From: B33-G16 sp046498285
Lineage (GTDB): Bacteria > Desulfobacterota > DSM-4660 > Desulfatiglandales > B25-G16
Length of the DNA stretch: 17,308 bases
Reading direction: 5' to 3'
Assembly: GCA_046498285.1 (NCBI GenBank)
Contig: JAWOBA010000259.1
Span: 1-17,308, forward strand
Below, in pieces: positions 12,066 to 17,308 of this stretch; the first letter of the stretch is position 1, and each line of letters opens with the position of its first letter. Position numbers and translations under genes: made by a program. The notes beneath the pieces were generated by a model. That model did no database searches. It was not told the DNA's origin and worked only from the letters and a program-made list of their open reading frames with translations.

Positions 12066-14273
12066 CTATTTGTTTAGGAGTCTATTGACCCTAACCAGCA
12101 ACCGCTTCGGAAGTACCGGTTTGGTCAGGTAGTCGTCGGCCCCTGCGTCAATGACCTCTACCTCGGATTCCACCTCATCTTTTGCCGTGAGCATGATCAC
12201 AGGAATAAACCGCGTGGCCAACTGGGACTTCAGTGTTTTTACCAGGGTAAGCCCGTCCATCTCCGGCATCAGGAAGTCCGATAAAATGAGATCCGGCTTA
12301 TCTTTGGCCACCATTTTAAGGGCCTCCAGCCCATTTTTCGCTGTGACAACGAGATAGCCTTCCGTCTCCAACTGATGGCTGAGCAGTTTACGAATGACCG
12401 CATTGTCATCGACAACAAGGATCCGCTTCGGGCTGGCACTCATTACTGCCGGCGCTGGTTCTGCAAAATAGGGTTCTTCCGGTGCACTTTCTTCCTCAAT
12501 AGCAGTCTCAAGGAAGGGCGCCGTCACCGATCGCTTTGCCTCAGGGGGGGCCACACGAAACACTTCATCAATGGTCGTGAGCCCCTGCATGGCCTTTGTT
12601 ATTCCGTCCATCGTTATGGTCCGGAACCCTTCAGCCTCTGCCGCCTCCTTCAACTCCACAGACGAGAGATGCGTAGAGATTTTTTGCCGGAGAGAAGGCG
12701 TTATCCTCAAGACCTCAAACAGGCCCAAGCGCCCTGAATATCCGGTAAACTGGCATGCCTCGCACCTGATTCCCCTCCAGAAGGCGCCCAATGAGTCATG
12801 ACCCATATACGGGCGGATCGCTTCCATCTGCTCGGGGGGCAACGACTCGGACGCTTTGCATTTCTGGCATACTTTCCTGACGAGCCGTTGACCGATGACG
12901 GCAATCAGCGATGCAGAAACCAGAAAGGGATCGATTTTCAGGTCCATTAGCCTTATGACCGCAGAAGGGGCATCATTCGTATGGAGCGTTGAAAGGACCA
13001 GATGCCCAGTCTGTGCGGCCTGAAATGCGGTAATAGCGGTCTCGCTATCTCTTATTTCGCCCACCATGACGATATCCGGATCCTGTCTGAGGATGGATCT
13101 CAACCCCCCAGCAAAGGTGATCCCGACAGCCGGGTTGATTTGAACCTGATTGATCCCCTTCACATCATATTCAACCGGATCCTCAACGGTCACGATGTTG
13201 ACTTCCGGGGATTTGAGACTGTTGAGACAGGCATAGAGCGTTGACGATTTTCCGCTCCCGGTAGGGCCGGTCACCAGGATTATCCCCTGGGGCCTGTGAA
13301 TGGCCTCCAAAAGGTTTTTCAGATCCCTCTCTGAAAAACCGAGATCTTCGGGGTTCAAGGCCGCTGTAGCGGGATCCAGAATGCGGATCGTCACCTTTTC
13401 ACCGTATGATGTGGGGAGTGTGGAGACCCTGAGGTCAAACGTCTTGCCCTCATATCTCACCTGGGCCTTCCCATCCTGGGGTTTCCGTTTGATGGTAATA
13501 TCCAGGTTCGATACGATCTTGATCCTGGAAACGACCCCCGCATGAATATGCTTTTCCGCCCGCATGATTTCTTTGAGTATGCCGTCCACCCGATACCGAA
13601 TCAAAATAGACGCCTTCTGCGGTTCAATATGGATATCGCTTGCTTTCTGTTTGATGGCGTCGGCAAGTATTGAATTCGTGAATCGGACAATGGGAGGCTT
13701 TTCCGTAAGGGAAAGAAGTTCTTGGGCCTCCGCCTCATCCGGATCTTTTTCCCGGATAATTTCTATGTCCCCGAATATGGTCAGGCCGGAATCCAGATTT
13801 CTTTTTAGATCCACTTTAGGGTAGTGTCTTTCAATGGCATCCAAAATGTCTTCTTGGGAGACAACCGCCACATCTATGGATAACCGGGTAAAAAAGCGAA
13901 GGTCGTCCAGGGCGTCCATATCCAGGGGGTCTGCCATGGCGACAAGGAGGCGTTTTCCTGTTTTTTTGATAGGGATGACTAGATGATTTTCGGCAAGCTG
14001 GTACGATACCAGCTCGATCACCTCTCTGGCTATTTTTTTGTTCTCAAGGCGGCCATACGGTATCTTCAACTGCCTGGCGAGGGTTTTGGCAATGACCACC
14101 TGATCAGCCACCCCCATATCCACGAGGATCTGGCCCAGGCGCCTTTTCTGAGATTTCTGAATCTCAAGGGCCCTGGCGAGGGTTTCATCGTCGATGAGCC
14201 CTGATTTTATCAGGATTTCCCCCATCCGCAGCCTTTGTTGGGGGGTAGATATGGGTGTGTCGGATGTATTCAT
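12066..14273 (-). CDS. PilB/MshE-type ATPase with C-terminal receiver domain
   Basis: Secretion/pilus-motor ATPase fused to a response-regulator domain (735 residues from the chosen start). Residues 16-39 and 45-68 are two tandem motifs of the MshEN c-di-GMP-binding type (R-M/L-G-x-x-L...G...L...L..Q; the second, RLGQILVDMG...LARQ, is a full match). The ATPase core follows: Walker A GPTGSGKS (336-343), Asp box VTVEDPVEYD, Walker B DIVMVGEIRD (400-409), His box STLHTND, and a four-cysteine metal site (C469, C472, C504, C507). A Pro/Glu-rich linker leads to the receiver domain (617-730) with D622-D623, phospho-acceptor D666, T696 and K718 all present. An in-frame ATG at 14375 would add 34 residues that look non-coding; no strong ribosome-binding site marks either start. 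No pilin or pilus-assembly gene is visible nearby. Confidence 0.9.
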   Translation of the reverse strand: MNTSDTPISTPQQRLRMGEILIKSGLIDDETLARALEIQKSQKRRLGQILVDMGVADQVVIAKTLARQLKIPYGRLENKKIAREVIELVSYQLAENHLVIPIKKTGKRLLVAMADPLDMDALDDLRFFTRLSIDVAVVSQEDILDAIERHYPKVDLKRNLDSGLTIFGDIEIIREKDPDEAEAQELLSLTEKPPIVRFTNSILADAIKQKASDIHIEPQKASILIRYRVDGILKEIMRAEKHIHAGVVSRIKIVSNLDITIKRKPQDGKAQVRYEGKTFDLRVSTLPTSYGEKVTIRILDPATAALNPEDLGFSERDLKNLLEAIHRPQGIILVTGPTGSGKSSTLYACLNSLKSPEVNIVTVEDPVEYDVKGINQVQINPAVGITFAGGLRSILRQDPDIVMVGEIRDSETAITAFQAAQTGHLVLSTLHTNDAPSAVIRLMDLKIDPFLVSASLIAVIGQRLVRKVCQKCKASESLPPEQMEAIRPYMGHDSLGAFWRGIRCEACQFTGYSGRLGLFEVLRITPSLRQKISTHLSSVELKEAAEAEGFRTITMDGITKAMQGLTTIDEVFRVAPPEAKRSVTAPFLETAIEEESAPEEPYFAEPAPAVMSASPKRILVVDDNAVIRKLLSHQLETEGYLVVTAKNGLEALKMVAKDKPDLILSDFLMPEMDGLTLVKTLKSQLATRFIPVIMLTAKDEVESEVEVIDAGADDYLTKPVLPKRLLVRVNRLLNK

Positions 14274-14414
14274 AGATGATAGTCCATCAGCAGTGTTGAG
14301 GGGACAGAGTGCTGAGTCCCTAAAGAGGACTTCAGACGACGCTCTTCCCGATTCACCGTCCCATAAGCAAACCATACGTTACGGACTTGCGACATTTCCT
14401 TAAACATTTATTTC

Positions 14415-15320
14415 TCAGGACTCCCCATTCAGCCATGCACACACGCGATTCCTTCCCTCACGTTTTGCCTTGTAAAGGGCGTCATCGGCCCTTTTTATGA
14501 TTTGATCCACATCATCCTTGCCGTCCCCCGCCCTGTAGGAGGCCGTGCCGAAACTGGCAGTGATCTGGATGTTCGCATCATCCGACCGGGAGACGACCAT
14601 TTCCTCCACGCCGCGTCGCAGTCTTTCCGCGATCGATCGTGCCTGCTCTTCATTGGTGTTGGGGAGACAGGCGATAAACTCTTCTCCGCCGTAACGGCCC
14701 AGGAAATCATAGGGCCTGGCCGGTTTCATCAACCGGCGGCTGAATTCCTGAAGCACCCGGTCCCCCGCCTGGTGGCCGTACTCGTCATTGACTCTCTTGA
14801 AGTGGTCGATGTCCGCCATGATAATGGACAGAGGGGCATTCTCCCGTCCGGCCCGCTCAAGCTCCGCCTTCAACCTCTCCATAAAGGCCCTTCTGTTCAA
14901 TATGCCCGTCAACGAATCCGTGCTGGCCAGTTGCAGGATGCGCTTTTCAAGATTAAGGATCCTTTCTCCTATAAGGACACGGCATTTCAATTCCTCATGA
15001 CTGAAAGGCTTTATCAGAAGGTCGTCGGCCCCGGCCTCCAGGCCTTTCACAACATCCTCCTTTTTCTCCTTTGCCGTCAGAATAATAAAATAGATATAGC
15101 CGGATTTCCCCGTCGCCCGGATACGCCGGCAGAGCTCCAGGCCGTCCATTTCAGGCATCATCCAGTCTGAAATCACCAGGTTCGGCGCATCCGGATTCTG
15201 AAGAATTTCCCAGGCCTCGCTACCGTTGACGGCGAGTTTAACATCATGCCCCCATTCTGTCAAGAAGGATTCCAGCAGCCGCCTGGAAACCGGATCATCT
15301 TCAACGATCAGGATCTTCAT
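14415..15320 (-). CDS. REC-GGDEF diguanylate cyclase (PleD-like layout)
   Basis: Makes c-di-GMP from two GTP under control of phosphorylation (301 residues, cytoplasmic). Residues 1-118 are a receiver domain with E7-D8-D9, phospho-acceptor D52, T82 and K104. Residues about 132-298 are the GGDEF domain: DSLTGILNRR, metal-binding MADIDHFKRVND (D170, D172), and the active-site GGEEF (211-215), so it should be active. R202-x-x-D205, five residues before GGEEF, is an intact inhibitory I-site, implying product feedback. Its ATG overlaps the stop of the hybrid kinase gene by four bases (ATGA), which makes the kinase its likely phosphodonor partner. Confidence 0.95.
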   Translation of the reverse strand: MKILIVEDDPVSRRLLESFLTEWGHDVKLAVNGSEAWEILQNPDAPNLVISDWMMPEMDGLELCRRIRATGKSGYIYFIILTAKEKKEDVVKGLEAGADDLLIKPFSHEELKCRVLIGERILNLEKRILQLASTDSLTGILNRRAFMERLKAELERAGRENAPLSIIMADIDHFKRVNDEYGHQAGDRVLQEFSRRLMKPARPYDFLGRYGGEEFIACLPNTNEEQARSIAERLRRGVEEMVVSRSDDANIQITASFGTASYRAGDGKDDVDQIIKRADDALYKAKREGRNRVCAWLNGES

Positions 15321-17308
15321 TTCTCTTCCTCCGAAAGGACGCGATTCATTTCATTGACCAAAAGACCCAGTTCTTTTTCCAGTAGAGTCAATGCCTCCGG
15401 CATCGCTTCGAGGTCCCCCCGTTCGCCCAGTTTCTCCAGTTTCAGGGCCGCTTCATGCGATCGCCTGGCGCCGAAGTTCCCGACCGAGCCTTTCAGGCTG
15501 TGGGCTGCCCGCTCGACGGCGTGGGCATCACCTTTTTCGATGCCGTTTTTGATATCGTTAAGATACTCAGGGAGCGTGTCGATGAATAAGTTCCCTATTT
15601 CGCGAAACAGCTCTTTATTGCCGACAACCACCTCCATGGCCGCCGCAAGATCAAAAACTGCGGAAGAGGGCGTCTTTTCTCCTTCCTGAAGTTGCGATCG
15701 ATTTTTATCGCCGTCGCCGGGGGAAGGATTCATCATCTTTTCAATGACGTCAAAGAGTGTCGCCGCCTTGATCGGCTTGGAGATGTATCCGTCCATCCCG
15801 GCCGCCAGACATTTTTCTCTATCGCCTTCCATGGCATGGGCCGTCATAGCCACAATGGGGATGTGGCCGGATGCTGGATACTTGATGCTGGATGGTTGGC
15901 TTTCAGGTGCTTTGTCTCCAGGTTTCGAGTTTCGAGTTTCAAGTTCCCTGATTTCCCGCGTAGCTTCAAACCCATCCATCTCCGGCATCTGCACATCCAT
16001 AAGGATCAGGTCGATATCGCCTTTTTGAAATGCCTCCACGGCTTCCTTTCCATTTTGAGCCAGCACAACCTTATGTCCCCTGTTTTGCAGGAGACTCAAT
16101 GCCAGCTTCTGGTTGATCAAGTTGTCCTCGGCCACCAGAATGTTGAACCTCCGATGGGCCTCCTGAACCGTATAGCGGGTAACGACATCTTCCGGTTCAC
16201 GCACATCCGTCCGGCCCAGGGCGATTTTGATTGCATCGAGCAGCTCCGCTTTTTTCACCGGTTTCAACAGATAGCCCGAAATTCCGATCTCCCGGCAATA
16301 GGCCGCATCACCCTTCTGCCCCATGGAGGTCAGCATAATGATCTTAGCTTGCCGGCCGAAAGCTGAATTCTTGATTGTTTTCGCTACGCTGAAACCGTCC
16401 ATCCCGGGCATCTCCAGATCCAGCAGGACCAGGCCATACGGTCTGCCGGCCTGAGATGCCTCTTCCATCAGCGCCAATGCCTCCGGGCCGTCGGCGGCTT
16501 CGGTCGGGGCCAGGCCCCACTGGGCGGTCATTTCTCTGAGAATCTGGCGATTGGTTGCATTATCGTCCACGATCAGGACCTTGGTCCCGGCAATATCCAC
16601 CAGGGGCGACCGGGCGGACTCGGCCGGTTTGGAAATTCCTTTTTTGAAGCGGGCCGTGAAATGAAAGGTGCTGCCTTCCCCGACCCGGCTTTCCACCCCG
16701 ATGTCCCCGCCCATCATATGGACCAGCTCTCTGCTGATGGAAAGTCCCAGTCCGGTGCCGCCGTATTTGCGTATGACGGATCCGTCCACCTGGGAAAAAT
16801 TATCAAATATCATGCCGACCTTATCCTGCGGGATGCCGATGCCTGTATCTTTTACGCTGAATTTCAGCGCCACGGTTTGGGGATCATTTTCCAGCAGTTC
16901 GACCTTGATGCCGATTTCGCCCTTTTCCGTAAACTTGGTAGCATTCCCCGCCAGGTTGATCAGGACCTGTCGAAGCCTGCCGGGATCTCCGACCAGGGGC
17001 GTGGGTATTTCCGGCATGATATGACAGGTCAGCTCCAGGCCCTTTTCACGGGCCCGAATCGCCAGGATATCAACCGTATTTTCGAGGGTGTTGCCAAGAT
17101 CGAAATCGATCTCCTCAAGCTCCAGCTTTTTAGCCTCGATCTTTGAAAAATCCAGGATGTCGTTGATCAGGCTGAGCAGTGAATCGGCCGACAGTCTGAC
17201 CATCTCCAGGTACTCCCGCTGATCTTTCGTCAGATCGGTGTCCAGCGCCAGTTCGGTCATACCGATGATGCCGTTCATCGGGGTCCTGATTTCATGGCTC
17301 ATGTTGGC
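15317..17308 (-). CDS. Hybrid histidine kinase HK-REC-REC-Hpt, partial at right edge
   Basis: Sensor kinase whose N-terminal input domains lie beyond the window; the visible part starts ANMSHEIRTPMNG (numbering from that Met). The dimerisation domain has phosphorylated His3. The catalytic domain has an N box near N116-N120, DTGIG (152-156) and GGTGLGLSIS (181-190). Receiver 1 (242-362) has D246-D247, D295 and K347. Receiver 2 (387-524) has E392-D393, D436, T487 and K509. The C-terminal Hpt domain (about 548-655) has the HSLKG phospho-His601. All phosphorelay residues are intact. Receiver 2 carries an unusual insertion (about residues 454-479) made from short repeats. The stop overlaps the start of the diguanylate cyclase gene by four bases. 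Confidence 0.95.
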   Translation of the reverse strand, partial: ANMSHEIRTPMNGIIGMTELALDTDLTKDQREYLEMVRLSADSLLSLINDILDFSKIEAKKLELEEIDFDLGNTLENTVDILAIRAREKGLELTCHIMPEIPTPLVGDPGRLRQVLINLAGNATKFTEKGEIGIKVELLENDPQTVALKFSVKDTGIGIPQDKVGMIFDNFSQVDGSVIRKYGGTGLGLSISRELVHMMGGDIGVESRVGEGSTFHFTARFKKGISKPAESARSPLVDIAGTKVLIVDDNATNRQILREMTAQWGLAPTEAADGPEALALMEEASQAGRPYGLVLLDLEMPGMDGFSVAKTIKNSAFGRQAKIIMLTSMGQKGDAAYCREIGISGYLLKPVKKAELLDAIKIALGRTDVREPEDVVTRYTVQEAHRRFNILVAEDNLINQKLALSLLQNRGHKVVLAQNGKEAVEAFQKGDIDLILMDVQMPEMDGFEATREIRELETRNSKPGDKAPESQPSSIKYPASGHIPIVAMTAHAMEGDREKCLAAGMDGYISKPIKAATLFDVIEKMMNPSPGDGDKNRSQLQEGEKTPSSAVFDLAAAMEVVVGNKELFREIGNLFIDTLPEYLNDIKNGIEKGDAHAVERAAHSLKGSVGNFGARRSHEAALKLEKLGERGDLEAMPEALTLLEKELGLLVNEMNRVLSEEEK
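15869..15945. repeat. Short-repeat insertion inside receiver 2 of the hybrid kinase
   Basis: Two repeat clusters lie in the coding sequence: GGATGCTGGATACTTGATGCTGGATGG (27 bases, 15869-15895, built from a GGATGCTGGAT-like unit) and GGTTTCGAGTTTCGAGTTTCAAGTT (15921-15945, a TTTCGAGT-like unit nearly three times). Together they encode an extra loop of about 26 residues (LETRNSKPGD...KYPASG) between IRE and HIPIVAMTA, where receivers normally have about ten. The frame is kept. Confidence 0.75.

Noticed and set aside
14270..14395. 41-codon minus-strand frame overlapping the ATPase-REC start by ATGA
   Set aside because: The overlap is suggestive of coupling, but the composition looks non-coding, ribosome-binding spacing is poor and no similarity is recognisable.
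14502..15170. Long plus-strand open frame opposite the diguanylate cyclase
   Set aside because: Antisense shadow of a clearly conserved GGDEF gene in GC-rich DNA.
15692..16366. Long plus-strand open frame opposite the hybrid kinase
   Set aside because: Antisense shadow of the two receiver domains; no recognisable protein.

Overview
The window looks like a piece of chromosome from a Gram-negative, probably anaerobic bacterium of the Desulfobacterota/Nitrospirota type. The reasons are a lipoprotein combining TPR and S-layer homology domains, an IS91-type transposase, a hybrid-cluster-protein remnant, a PilB/GspE-type ATPase and long hybrid kinases. The assignment is an inference, not a match. 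Base composition changes within the window: positions 1 to about 8,530 are AT-rich with A/T-ending codons, while about 8,540 to 17,308 is clearly GC-richer with G/C-ending codons.

Region 1 (1-6,420, all minus strand) is core housekeeping. In transcription order it holds rplM-rpsI (ribosomal proteins L13 and S9, closed by a strong terminator), truA, miaA, a TPR/SLH lipoprotein, an exported protein of unknown function, a PgsA-like phosphatidyltransferase, tRNA-Val(GAC) and a terminator. Region 2 (6,421-6,713) is a divergent promoter region followed on the plus strand by tRNA-Arg(UCG), tRNA-Lys(CUU) and a terminator.

Region 3 (6,718-9,094) is a scrap zone behind tRNA-Lys. It contains a tyrosine recombinase, a decayed IS91-family transposase whose remaining 5' part abuts the recombinase start codon and is itself split by a 103-bp palindrome-ended element, and a truncated hcp pseudogene with a frameshift and an in-frame stop. 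The tRNA, integrase, IS debris and composition change together suggest an island boundary or an old integration site.

Region 4 (9,111-11,751, minus strand) is a co-directional series of very small genes: a DUF3096-like membrane peptide, a stand-alone receiver protein, a coiled-coil protein, a two-TM protein, a shortened CsbD-like peptide, a BON-domain lipoprotein, an lmo0937-like membrane peptide and an ABM-fold monooxygenase. Most have their own strong Shine-Dalgarno sequence. This looks like an envelope/osmotic stress cassette. Four of its genes are too short to be found easily or need an internal start.

Region 5 (11,938-17,308, minus strand) is a signalling module. In transcription order it holds a hybrid histidine kinase (HK-REC-REC-Hpt, running off the right edge), a REC-GGDEF diguanylate cyclase overlapping it by 4 bp, and a PilB/MshE-type ATPase with two N-terminal c-di-GMP-binding motifs and a C-terminal receiver domain. 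A Fis-type helix-turn-helix remnant of a sigma-54 activator follows. The layout suggests a phosphorelay that makes c-di-GMP and acts on a motor ATPase that could sense both signals. This module and the small-gene cassette are the two best candidates for something undescribed.
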